NCBI GenBank assembly: GCA_003695725.1
Contig: RFHX01000032.1
Span: 1-6,424 of the forward strand
DNA: 6,424 nt
Direction of reading: 5' to 3'
DNA from: Candidatus Schekmanbacteria bacterium
Lineage (GTDB): Bacteria > Schekmanbacteria > GWA2-38-11 > J061
This document shows, piece by piece, positions 1 through 6,424 of this stretch (positions within the stretch are counted from its first letter, which is position 1; the number at the start of each line of letters is the position of its first letter). Below the pieces are notes generated by a model, which was not told where the DNA came from, searched no databases, and saw only the letters and a list, made by a program, of their open reading frames with translations. The position numbers and the translations under genes are program-made.

Positions 1-1118
1 CCATATACCAGCCAAATGAAATGAAGGTCCACAGTGATATTGACAGATATGACTTGATGAAACGAGTTGAATATCTTTCCATTCCTCAAAACAAGATCAT
101 CAGGATTTTTAAAGGGATTTATATTGCTATCAAAAATTTTTATAGAAGACCATATCAGATTTTAAATTCTCTAAATTTTCTAAAATATGGGAAAGAATCT
201 CTTTCTTTGAATCATCTGTATAGAATAATTCCTTTTTTGGATGAGTCTTTTGACATAATACACTGTCATTTTGGCACGATTGGTATTATGGGGCTTTTCC
301 TCAAAGAATCAGGAATTTCGGGAAAACTTGTCACGAGTTTTCATGGTTATGACATCAATTGTTATCCCAAGACGGCTGGTATGGATGTTTATAAGAATCT
401 TTTCCGAAAGGGAGATTTTTTTACAGCTAATACAAGTTTTATCAGAAATAAGGCGATTGCCCTTGGTTGTGATGAGAAGAAGATTTCTATTCTTCCAATG
501 GGAATCAGGACTGAAAGATTTCAACTTTGTGAAAAGAAAAATAAAAAAAAGGGAGACGAGCTGCTTATCTTGACTGTAGGCAGATTGGTTGAGGAAAAAG
601 GGCATAGATATGCTCTCGAAGCATTGGCAAAGCTTAGAGGAAAATATAAAAATGTCAAATACATTATTGCAGGTGATGGCCCGCTGAAAAAGGATTTGGA
701 GAATCTTGCTGGAAATTTGGGGATGAGCGATGCAGTGGTTTTTTTGGGTTTAGTAAGCGATGAGAAGATAATAGACTGTTATAATTCTGCAGACATTTTT
801 CTTTTTCCCAGTATTGTTTCAGCCGATGGTGCAGAGGAAGGGCAAGGGCTTGTATTGGTTGAGGCGCAGGCAGCAGGACTTCCGGTCGTTGCAACCTCTA
901 TTGGCGGGATTCCAGAAACTGTTAATGTGGACAAATCCGCATATCTTGTGCCGGAAAAAGATTCAGATGCTTTGGCAGAAAAGATTGTTCACCTCATAGA
1001 AGATCCAGAAAAAAGAATGAAGATGGGAGAAGAAGGCAGATGCTATGTCAAGGAAAAGTACGATATTACGAATCTTAGCAAACAATTAATTGGTATATAT
1101 CAAAAGCTATTATCTTAG
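1..1118 (+). CDS. GT4-family glycosyltransferase, 5'-truncated by window edge
   Basis: Predicted cytoplasmic, GT-B fold glycosyltransferase that adds a sugar from a nucleotide-sugar donor to a lipid-linked glycan. The frame is open to the left edge; its first full codon is at base 3 and reads IYQPNE before the first ATG at 21. Numbering from that ATG, the N-terminal Rossmann half shows HCHFG (81-85) and FHGYD (107-111), typical of colanic-acid-type GT4 enzymes. A Lys-rich linker (171-177) leads to the donor-binding half: GRLVEEKG (187-194), AGDGP (217-221), and the EX7E motif with E273 and E281 followed by an AAGLPVVAT segment. The family normally starts with a Rossmann strand and a glycine-rich loop about 40-60 residues further upstream. 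These are missing here, so the ATG at 21 is judged internal. The gene ends with TAG, 11 bases before the flippase gene, probably in one operon. The exact sugar and linkage cannot be read from sequence. Confidence -1.
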   Translation, partial: IYQPNEMKVHSDIDRYDLMKRVEYLSIPQNKIIRIFKGIYIAIKNFYRRPYQILNSLNFLKYGKESLSLNHLYRIIPFLDESFDIIHCHFGTIGIMGLFLKESGISGKLVTSFHGYDINCYPKTAGMDVYKNLFRKGDFFTANTSFIRNKAIALGCDEKKISILPMGIRTERFQLCEKKNKKKGDELLILTVGRLVEEKGHRYALEALAKLRGKYKNVKYIIAGDGPLKKDLENLAGNLGMSDAVVFLGLVSDEKIIDCYNSADIFLFPSIVSADGAEEGQGLVLVEAQAAGLPVVATSIGGIPETVNVDKSAYLVPEKDSDALAEKIVHLIEDPEKRMKMGEEGRCYVKEKYDITNLSKQLIGIYQKLLS

Positions 1119-1129
1119 ACGGGGACACA

Positions 1130-2611
1130 ATGTATTTAAATGGACGCAATGGCGAAATTGGATCTAATATAAAAAGCCAATCAATCACAGGCGTCAGATG
1201 GTCAGGGATTGCCCAAGCAGGAAGGCAGATAGCGCAGTTAATCACTACAATTGTATTGGCGCGGCTTTTGGCTCCATCGGAGTTTGGTTTAATCAGCATG
1301 GCAATTGTCGTAATTGGATTTATCTCCATTTTTAAAGATCTCGGTACATCTGCAGCTGTCATTCAGAGAAGAGAATTATCAGATGAACTTCTCTCAAGCA
1401 TCTTTTGGATAAATACTGGCTTTGGAACTTTTTCGATGCTATTGGTTTTTTTGGGAGCTCCATTGGGTGCTATGCTTTATAATAATCCACAAGTTACACC
1501 TGTTCTACAAGCCCTATCGCTCGGTTTTTTTATTTCAGGCTTTACAATATTACATCAAGCTCTTCTTGAGCGGTCTCTCTCTTTTGGTACTTTGGCAAAG
1601 ATAGAGCTTGCCGCAGTACTAAGCGGTTCGATTGCAGGTATAGTCCTTGCTCTATTAGGCGCTGGAGTATGGAGTTTGGTTATGCAGATTCTTACAAATG
1701 TAACAATGACGACAGTGCTATTATGGTTTTCAACATCGTGGCGTCCCCGGTTAGTTTTTAATTGGAATGAGGTTAAATCTATCAAAAACTATAGTTTAAA
1801 TCTTACGGGTTTTGCAGTTTTCAACTATTTTGCAAGAAATGCAGATTATCTTCTAATAGGAAGATATCTTGGAGCTCAAGATTTAGGTTACTATACCTTG
1901 GCATATCGTATTCTACTCTTCCCGGTAAAGAATATTTCAAAGGTTATCAGCCGTGTGATGTTTCCAGTTTATTCAAACCTCCAAGACGATAATCAGCGTT
2001 TGGCAAATATTTATCTGAAAGTTTCTTCAACTATCGCATTGATAACCTTCCCATTGATGGCAGGGGTTTTCACTTTGTCTAAGCCATTTATAGTATCACT
2101 CTTTGGCACTAAGTGGGAACCTGTAATTTTATTGATTATGATATTATCCCCCGTTGGTCTCATACAATCAATTGGCACGACAGTTGGTGCCATTTATCAA
2201 GCAAAGGGACGTACTGACATAATGTTTCGCTGGGGGCTTGTGACGGAAACTTGCGCCATCATCTCTTTTATCGTAGGGCTTAGATGGGGAGTAATCGGTG
2301 TCGCTATCGCATATGCAATAGTTTCTTTTGCTCTATTTTATCCTTCATTTTATATAGTTTTCCGCTTGATAAATCTCAAAGTTTCCAATTTGATTGACTA
2401 TCTTTATAAACCATTCTTGAACAGTGTTGTAATGTCTCTGCTAATAGTGTTATTCGGTTTGCTAATTTCAAAATTTGTAAGTGATTATCTTTATCTTTTT
2501 CTTGCTGTTTTATTTGGAATTACAATTTATACTTTAATGAGTTATCTCTTTAATAGAGATTACCTTTATGCCTTTTTTGAGATTCTTGGTATAAAAGCTA
2601 AAGAGGGATAA
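1130..2611 (+). CDS. MOP-superfamily polysaccharide flippase (WzxC/TuaB type)
   Basis: Integral inner-membrane protein predicted to flip undecaprenyl-linked oligosaccharides to the periplasmic face for polymer or exopolysaccharide assembly. At 493 residues it has the usual length for the family. A short hydrophilic N-terminus (1-20) precedes hydrophobic segments spread over the whole chain, for example around 32-48, 53-68, 100-118, 127-145, 160-180, 183-200, 300-325, 331-355, 372-410 and 430-485, consistent with 12-14 helices. Family-like stretches include ARLLAPSEFGL (44-54) with FKDLGTSAAVIQR (68-80), and RNADYLLIGRYLGAQDLGYY (236-255). ATG 1130 was chosen because it lies just after the upstream gene with a GGGG stretch (1121-1124) five bases ahead, a weak ribosome site. 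The N-terminus is slightly longer than is common, and the next in-frame Met (residue 57) would remove the first helix. Co-directional with the glycosyltransferase. Its TAA lies one base from the stop of the opposing gene. Substrate unknown. Confidence -1.
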   Translation: MYLNGRNGEIGSNIKSQSITGVRWSGIAQAGRQIAQLITTIVLARLLAPSEFGLISMAIVVIGFISIFKDLGTSAAVIQRRELSDELLSSIFWINTGFGTFSMLLVFLGAPLGAMLYNNPQVTPVLQALSLGFFISGFTILHQALLERSLSFGTLAKIELAAVLSGSIAGIVLALLGAGVWSLVMQILTNVTMTTVLLWFSTSWRPRLVFNWNEVKSIKNYSLNLTGFAVFNYFARNADYLLIGRYLGAQDLGYYTLAYRILLFPVKNISKVISRVMFPVYSNLQDDNQRLANIYLKVSSTIALITFPLMAGVFTLSKPFIVSLFGTKWEPVILLIMILSPVGLIQSIGTTVGAIYQAKGRTDIMFRWGLVTETCAIISFIVGLRWGVIGVAIAYAIVSFALFYPSFYIVFRLINLKVSNLIDYLYKPFLNSVVMSLLIVLFGLLISKFVSDYLYLFLAVLFGITIYTLMSYLFNRDYLYAFFEILGIKAKEG

Positions 2612-2612
2612 C

Positions 2613-3752
2613 TTACATTTCCCAAATGCCAGGAATGGAATGATTGCAATAGACACATCTTCCTTTCTTGATTCCTATTGAAGTGATGTAATACCCAATC
2701 CTGCCTATTATCTTTTTTCTGCAATTTGGACAATAGGTGCTTTCGCCAGGATGTCCCGGAACATTTCCAATATAGGCAAAATTTACACCTTCATTCATTG
2801 CTGTATTTCTTGCCATTTCAAGAGTAGAGATTGGAGTTATTGGCAAATTCTTGATCTTGTAAGTTGGATGAAAACGGGAAAAATGCACAGGTACATCTCT
2901 GCCCAAATTTTTAACTATCCATTGGCACATTTCTCTTATTTCTTTTTTTGAATCATTAAGCGTTGGTATAATCAGCACAACGATTTCAAACCACATTCCT
3001 CTATTTTTTAGAAGTTGAAGAGTATCAAGAACTGGTTTTAATTCACCACTGCAAGTGTCTTTATAAAATTTTTCTGTAAACGCTTTGAGGTCAATCTTAA
3101 CAGCAGCAAGATATTTACAAAGTTCCTCCATAGGTTCTTTTTGAATGAAACCATTTGAAATCATTACAGTGTTTATGCCTATTTTTCTTCCATAAACTGC
3201 AATGTCATGCATATATTCATAAAAAACTACCGGTTCTGAATAAGTGCATGCAACGGATGGAGCACCTTTCCTCTTTGCTTCCCGGCATACATCTTCAGGG
3301 CTAAGGTAAATGCTATCAACCTGTTCTGGCCTAAACTGTGCTATCTCCCAATTCTGACAAAATTTGCATTCAAAATTGCATCCTGCTGTGGCAAGCGAAA
3401 AAGCCGTGGTTCCGGGAAGATAGTGAAAAAGCGGTTTTTTCTCGATGGGGTCTGTGTGAATGGCGCAGGGCCTAGAGTACACAAGTGTATAGTATTTTCC
3501 TCCATGATTTTCCTTGTTTCCGCAATAGCCTCTTTCCATATCGGCAACTCTGCACTTCTTGGGACAAATCTCACATTCTATACGAAGACCATCCAATTTC
3601 TTATAGAACATACATTCTTTCAATTTTGTGCTGTTTTCAGCCAAAGCAGTCATTGGGGAAGTGGAAGGTGTGACAAATTCTACTGCGCTTTTCATAAGAG
3701 CGTAGGCACAGCCGCCCTGAACAATGCATTTTATGAATTCTCTTCGTTCCAT
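2613..3752 (-). CDS. amrS: AmmeMemoRadiSam system radical SAM enzyme with Tat-like signal
   Basis: Radical SAM protein of the PflA-like branch, the third partner of the AMMECR1/Memo/radical SAM module; its substrate is not established. The CX3CX2C motif for the SAM-binding 4Fe-4S cluster is C125, C129 and C132 (CNFECKFC). An N-terminal cysteine group (C60, C63, C67, C77) precedes it, and a C-terminal zinc-ribbon-like pair of CX2C motifs (C341/C344, C366/C369) follows the family-typical YIGNVPGHPGESTYCPNC (327-344). Ahead of the catalytic part the protein has a leader: RREFIK (3-8), a moderately hydrophobic stretch with two cysteines (C9, C15), then TALA at 35-38 as a possible signal peptidase site. 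This fits Tat export of a folded Fe-S protein, but the hydrophobic core is weak and processing is inferred. Last gene of the minus-strand unit, five bases after the DUF362 stop and without a visible Shine-Dalgarno, so translational coupling is likely. Family assignment is very secure; location is less so. Confidence -1.
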   Translation of the reverse strand: MERREFIKCIVQGGCAYALMKSAVEFVTPSTSPMTALAENSTKLKECMFYKKLDGLRIECEICPKKCRVADMERGYCGNKENHGGKYYTLVYSRPCAIHTDPIEKKPLFHYLPGTTAFSLATAGCNFECKFCQNWEIAQFRPEQVDSIYLSPEDVCREAKRKGAPSVACTYSEPVVFYEYMHDIAVYGRKIGINTVMISNGFIQKEPMEELCKYLAAVKIDLKAFTEKFYKDTCSGELKPVLDTLQLLKNRGMWFEIVVLIIPTLNDSKKEIREMCQWIVKNLGRDVPVHFSRFHPTYKIKNLPITPISTLEMARNTAMNEGVNFAYIGNVPGHPGESTYCPNCRKKIIGRIGYYITSIGIKKGRCVYCNHSIPGIWEM

Positions 3753-3757
3753 GAAAT

Positions 3758-4804
3758 TTATTGAATTTCAGTAAGTTTGATCCTTGCCCTGTCACATATT
3801 CCAATGCCCAAATCTTGGGCAGTTTGAATGTAAATGGGTTCTCTTTTCTCTTCCTTTAATGATTTCAGACCTTTTTCCTTTCGTTTTTCTTCGATTAGTT
3901 TCCATCCAATACTATCCAGTGAGACAATGTCTGTTGCTACAAGTATGCTGTTTAATTGCCATGAATAATTTGGATTGTATGCAGGGCCACCATGGTACTG
4001 TGCTATGGAAGCATCACACACAGTAAGTCTCAATTTATTGCGAATTTCGGAGTGATTGTTTAAATCTGCCACAAAGGGATTACAGGCGTCACTATGATAT
4101 TTATTAGGATTGTGAATTACGCCGTAAAAATTCTTCATTCCTATTGATACGCCTGCAAGGTCATGGTCTTTTAGAACAGGAATATTGATAATGGCAGTGC
4201 ATTCACGCGTCAAAATCCTGCTGAAACAACTTCCAATGCTTCCTGAAAAAGAGATTTCGCTTTCATAATCCATATTTGTGCCAAAACATCTTACCCCACT
4301 ACCCCTATTTATTTCATAGCCGGCACGAATCAGGTCTTTATCAGTCCTGTCCCATATAATAATCTGTTCTTCATCAAAACCAGAATTTTTCAAACTTTCA
4401 ATAATGGCTTTGACTAATAGGGGATTTGATGAAAGGCCTCTGCCGGCAAGACAATTAACCTTTATGCCAATAATATCATCTTTTGAGAATAGGGCATTGA
4501 TTGCATCGCTATGGTTTTTGACATTGAAAAGTGTTTTAACGGATTTTTCAAAGATATTTTGAAATTCAGAGACACCAATCTTTTTTCTGCCTTTTTTGGG
4601 AGTCGATGCTCTGCATAGGATCACTTCGGCATTTCTTTTTATATTGATTTTTGGGATAGCGCTTTTCGATTTTTTATCTCTTTTAAATAATTTATTTGCA
4701 ATTTCATCAAAAAAACTGCTGGCTTGCGCTTTCCTTTTTTCAAATGAATTCAAGAAAGCGAAAAATGTGGAAGCAATTGCGGCAATAAAGGTTCTTCTCT
4801 TCAT
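3758..4804 (-). CDS. DUF362 domain protein with Tat signal
   Basis: DUF362-family protein of 348 residues (PF04015 type), function unknown. Family features include IGIKVNCLAGRGLSSNP (112-128), IIIWDRTDKDL (148-158) and the conserved core INIPVLKDHDLAGVSIGMKN (206-225) followed by FYGVIHNPNKYH (226-237). Many DUF362 proteins carry an added ferredoxin-type 4Fe-4S domain. Here the eight cysteines of the mature part (C64, C118, C173, C193, C202, C241, C263, C337) are scattered with no CX2CX2C motif. The frame is open to an ATG at 4861, but I chose the ATG at 4804. It begins with a Tat motif (KRRTFIA, residues 2-8), a hydrophobic core (8-21) and an AQA site at 26-28. It also sits one base after the TAA of the gene before it. 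The longer start would overlap that gene by 56 bases and bury the signal. The tight packing with the Memo-AMMECR1 and radical SAM genes suggests it works with that module; this is inference from context. Confidence -1.
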   Translation of the reverse strand: MKRRTFIAAIASTFFAFLNSFEKRKAQASSFFDEIANKLFKRDKKSKSAIPKINIKRNAEVILCRASTPKKGRKKIGVSEFQNIFEKSVKTLFNVKNHSDAINALFSKDDIIGIKVNCLAGRGLSSNPLLVKAIIESLKNSGFDEEQIIIWDRTDKDLIRAGYEINRGSGVRCFGTNMDYESEISFSGSIGSCFSRILTRECTAIINIPVLKDHDLAGVSIGMKNFYGVIHNPNKYHSDACNPFVADLNNHSEIRNKLRLTVCDASIAQYHGGPAYNPNYSWQLNSILVATDIVSLDSIGWKLIEEKRKEKGLKSLKEEKREPIYIQTAQDLGIGICDRARIKLTEIQ

Positions 4805-4805
4805 T

Positions 4806-6347
4806 TTATTTGAAGTCTTCTTCAGAAAAAACTTCTGCTTCAAAACGCCATAATTTTGCACCGCTTTTATAAGCGTCGGTGGGCAATCCTGCCTTTCTGC
4901 ATAATTGTTCTAAGAATGTTTTTTTATCCCATCCATATTCAACAGGCACTTGGGGAAGAAGAAGCCCGCGTCCCCATCCTTTTTCGATTATCAATCCATG
5001 TTTTCCTATTTCAAAATCATAAATATCAGACATCTCTTCAGGGACAGTAAGGACAGAAATCTCTATTTCACATTCTTTTTCTTCATAAGGCTGTACAGGT
5101 TCGAATCTTGGGTCTCTTGAAGCGGCATTTATCGTGTTGTCTCTCACTGCTTTATAAAGAGGCTCAATCCCGAGGACATATCCGATACAACCTCTGAGCA
5201 TTTCCCTTCTTTTCAGAGTAACAAATACGCCTCTTTTTTCCCTGAGTTTATCTGTAATATTGAAAGTATTGAGAAATTCATCATCAGTCGCTTTGCCTTC
5301 AAGATAGCGTCTCAATACAGCTCTTGAAAGTTTTAAAAGAGTTTTCTTCTCTTCCTCTGTTAAATATTTTCCTGATTCCTTCCTTTTGCTTTTTTTGTTA
5401 TTTGTTTGAACTTTCTTTGCAGAATCATAAAAAATCGTTGTGGCGTAGCTTACCGAGTTGTTGTAATCGCCCGTAATCTCTCCTGAGGTGTAATAGATAA
5501 GAAGTTTACCTTTTGCTGATTCATCGAGAAGATTTAAAAGAATTGCAATTGGTTTTCTTCCGCAGATGGTAATTCCTGTTTCGTTGAAGTATTTTATAAA
5601 ACCTGTAGAATCCTTTTTTAAGATAAAATCTTCAGCAGCCATATCAATCCTTTTGAGGTTTTCGGGGATATCCTTTCTAAATGGGAGATAACCAAAACGG
5701 CTGCCATAATGAGTAAAATCTGAACTTGCAATCACAATCGTTTTATCATTGATGAATGGCTTGATACTATCAGCAAATCTTTTGTATTCACTGCCTTCTA
5801 CTTCACCTACCAGTAGCGGTATAATGCTGAAATTATCGAGCGCTCTTTGAAGGAAAGGGAGTTGTATTTCAATAGAATGTTCTCTGCTGTGGGCACTGTC
5901 GTTGTAAGAGAATCCTTTTATTTTAGATAGTTTTGAGCAGATTGCCTTTTCAACAGGTATGCGACCAAGAGGGGTTTCAAAATAATCCGCCGATGACAAT
6001 GCAATTCCTTCGAAATATGCATAGTGTGAGGGGGCAAGAATAATGACTCTTTCAATGTCTTTGCCTTTTAGACAATTATATCCGGCGGCAGCTGCTTTGC
6101 CTGAATATATGTATCCTGCATGAGGTTCGATAAGCGCTACAGGTTTATATGTTGATATACCTTTGACTTTCTCTTTAGTTGATTCGAAATAGTTTTCAAT
6201 TGTCCCTTCGAGTGTATCCTTGTCTGCTGGATACCAGCTGCCAGCAAGTACGGACGGCCTTACCATTCCTTTCTCCTTTGCATTACCGCAGGAGGTAAAT
6301 AGTAAAAGAAAAATTATATTTACAGCGATAAGCTTTAAGTGTTTCAT
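4806..6347 (-). CDS. amrB: Memo-AMMECR1 fusion lipoprotein (AmmeMemoRadiSam proteins B and A)
   Basis: A 513-residue fusion of two module partners usually found as separate proteins. Residues 1-19 form a lipoprotein signal (MKHLK, then a hydrophobic core) ending in the lipobox FTSC with C20. The +2 Gly gives no inner-membrane retention signal, so outer-membrane anchoring is possible if the cell is diderm. The Memo domain (about 28-308) is related to LigB-type non-haem iron dioxygenases. It keeps EPHAGY (H76), PSHY (H108), HSREHSIE (153-160), SSDFTHYG (D210, H213) and ICGRKP (C262). H76, H108 and C262 correspond to human MEMO1 H49, H81 and C244, so metal binding is plausible. A Lys-rich linker (310-327) leads to the AMMECR1 domain (about 328-510) with its signature LRGCIG (384-389) and NAASRDPRF (407-415). 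First gene of the minus-strand unit. ATG 6347 is supported by the signal peptide and by a promoter just ahead; no Shine-Dalgarno is visible. The reaction is unknown. Confidence -1.
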   Translation of the reverse strand: MKHLKLIAVNIIFLLLFTSCGNAKEKGMVRPSVLAGSWYPADKDTLEGTIENYFESTKEKVKGISTYKPVALIEPHAGYIYSGKAAAAGYNCLKGKDIERVIILAPSHYAYFEGIALSSADYFETPLGRIPVEKAICSKLSKIKGFSYNDSAHSREHSIEIQLPFLQRALDNFSIIPLLVGEVEGSEYKRFADSIKPFINDKTIVIASSDFTHYGSRFGYLPFRKDIPENLKRIDMAAEDFILKKDSTGFIKYFNETGITICGRKPIAILLNLLDESAKGKLLIYYTSGEITGDYNNSVSYATTIFYDSAKKVQTNNKKSKRKESGKYLTEEEKKTLLKLSRAVLRRYLEGKATDDEFLNTFNITDKLREKRGVFVTLKRREMLRGCIGYVLGIEPLYKAVRDNTINAASRDPRFEPVQPYEEKECEIEISVLTVPEEMSDIYDFEIGKHGLIIEKGWGRGLLLPQVPVEYGWDKKTFLEQLCRKAGLPTDAYKSGAKLWRFEAEVFSEEDFK

Positions 6348-6353
6348 AAATTC

Positions 6354-6381
6354 ATTATATGAAATTATAAAAGTATTTCAA
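6354..6381 (-). promoter_or_regulatory. Putative sigma-70-type promoter of the AmmeMemoRadiSam unit
   Basis: On the minus strand, TTGAAA (6376-6381; 5 of 6 to the -35 consensus) is separated by 16 bases from a perfect TATAAT (6354-6359). The -10 box ends only six bases before the ATG at 6347, so transcription would begin at or next to the start codon, giving a leaderless or near-leaderless mRNA. This agrees with the lack of a Shine-Dalgarno. A second TATAAT at 6364-6369 has no good -35 partner (the nearest TTGAAA, 6383-6388, is only 13 bases away) but could give a leader of roughly ten to fifteen bases. AT-rich DNA yields such matches by chance, so confidence is moderate. Confidence -1.
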
Positions 6382-6388
6382 ATTTCAA
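6375..6388. repeat. Tandem heptamer overlapping the -35 region
   Basis: Two perfect, adjacent copies of ATTTCAA (plus strand; TTGAAAT on the minus strand) at 6375-6381 and 6382-6388. Each copy contains a TTGAAA -35-like hexamer, so the repeat may create alternative -35 positions, serve as a small regulator site, or be chance in AT-rich DNA. The two copies are too close together (7-base period) for a classic helical-phase dimer site. Confidence -1.
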
Positions 6389-6424
6389 TTGTAGTAGAAA
6401 GAAAAAAGAAAAAAGGTTGTTGGA
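6389..6424. other. Noncoding edge with purine tract
   Basis: No coding frame is recognisable here. Bases 6396-6416 are all purine on the plus strand (A-runs broken by single G or GG), so the minus strand carries a pyrimidine tract. It could act as an upstream element for the promoter, or be the tail of a terminator or leader belonging to a gene beyond the window. No hairpin is visible next to it, so none of these can be decided. Confidence -1.

Noticed and set aside
543-556. A run of eight A with an in-frame A AAA AAG slippery heptamer in the glycosyltransferase linker
   Set aside because: A -1 shift here reaches a stop at 590-592 and would only give a protein lacking the donor-binding half. 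No stimulatory hairpin is apparent, and Lys-rich linkers in AT-rich genomes often contain such runs.
309-894. Open frames of 76-98 codons on the minus strand inside the glycosyltransferase gene
   Set aside because: They overlap a well-conserved gene, lack domain features or ribosome sites, and look like chance frames.
2613-2645. Possible hairpin terminator just after the convergent stops (ATTTCCC ... GGAAT)
   Set aside because: The arms pair poorly, need a bulge, and have no adjacent T-run on either strand.
3423-3764. A 113-codon open frame on the plus strand, antisense to amrS
   Set aside because: It lies opposite the conserved cysteine region and leader of amrS, shows no recognisable domain, and is best explained as a shadow of the real gene.
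4805-4861. A longer DUF362 start at the ATG at 4861
   Set aside because: It would overlap the upstream gene by 56 bases and add 19 residues ahead of a clear Tat signal; the ATG at 4804, one base after the upstream stop, is much more credible.
1-6424. A functional link between the polysaccharide genes and the AmmeMemoRadiSam unit
   Set aside because: The two units are convergent and share no regulatory region or domain; adjacency alone does not support a shared pathway.
1-6424. CRISPR arrays, insertion sequences, tRNA or other RNA genes
   Set aside because: No spaced repeats, transposase frames, terminal inverted repeats or cloverleaf-like sequences were seen; nearly all of the window is occupied by the five genes.

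Overview
The window holds five protein genes on an AT-rich background (G+C roughly in the high 30s percent by eye). They form two units that face each other. The organism is probably a diderm, mostly anaerobic-type bacterium: there is a lipoprotein signal, two twin-arginine (Tat) export signals, polysaccharide export genes and a radical SAM enzyme. I cannot name the lineage from the sequence. Shine-Dalgarno signals are weak or absent at every visible start.

Left unit, plus strand (1-2611): this looks like the end of a surface-polysaccharide operon. A GT4-family glycosyltransferase runs in from the left edge, so its true start lies outside the window. Eleven bases after it comes a WzxC/TuaB-type flippase of the MOP superfamily. 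Together they would build and flip a lipid-linked glycan.

Right unit, minus strand (2613-6347, read right to left): three tightly packed genes form a complete AmmeMemoRadiSam module. The first is a lipoprotein that fuses a Memo domain (protein B) to an AMMECR1 domain (protein A). One base later comes a DUF362 protein, and five bases after that the AmmeMemoRadiSam radical SAM enzyme AmrS. The biochemical role of this module is, to my knowledge, not established. All three products begin with an export signal: one lipobox and two Tat-like RR motifs. The whole set therefore appears to work outside the cytoplasm, which is unexpected for a SAM-dependent radical enzyme. This is the most interesting feature of the window.

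The flippase and AmrS stop codons are separated by one base, so no intergenic terminator lies between the units. The only noncoding stretch is 6348-6424, upstream of the right unit. It holds a good sigma-70-like promoter so close to the ATG that the transcript could be leaderless, and a tandem heptamer overlapping the -35 region. I see no tRNA, rRNA, CRISPR array, insertion sequence or phage gene.
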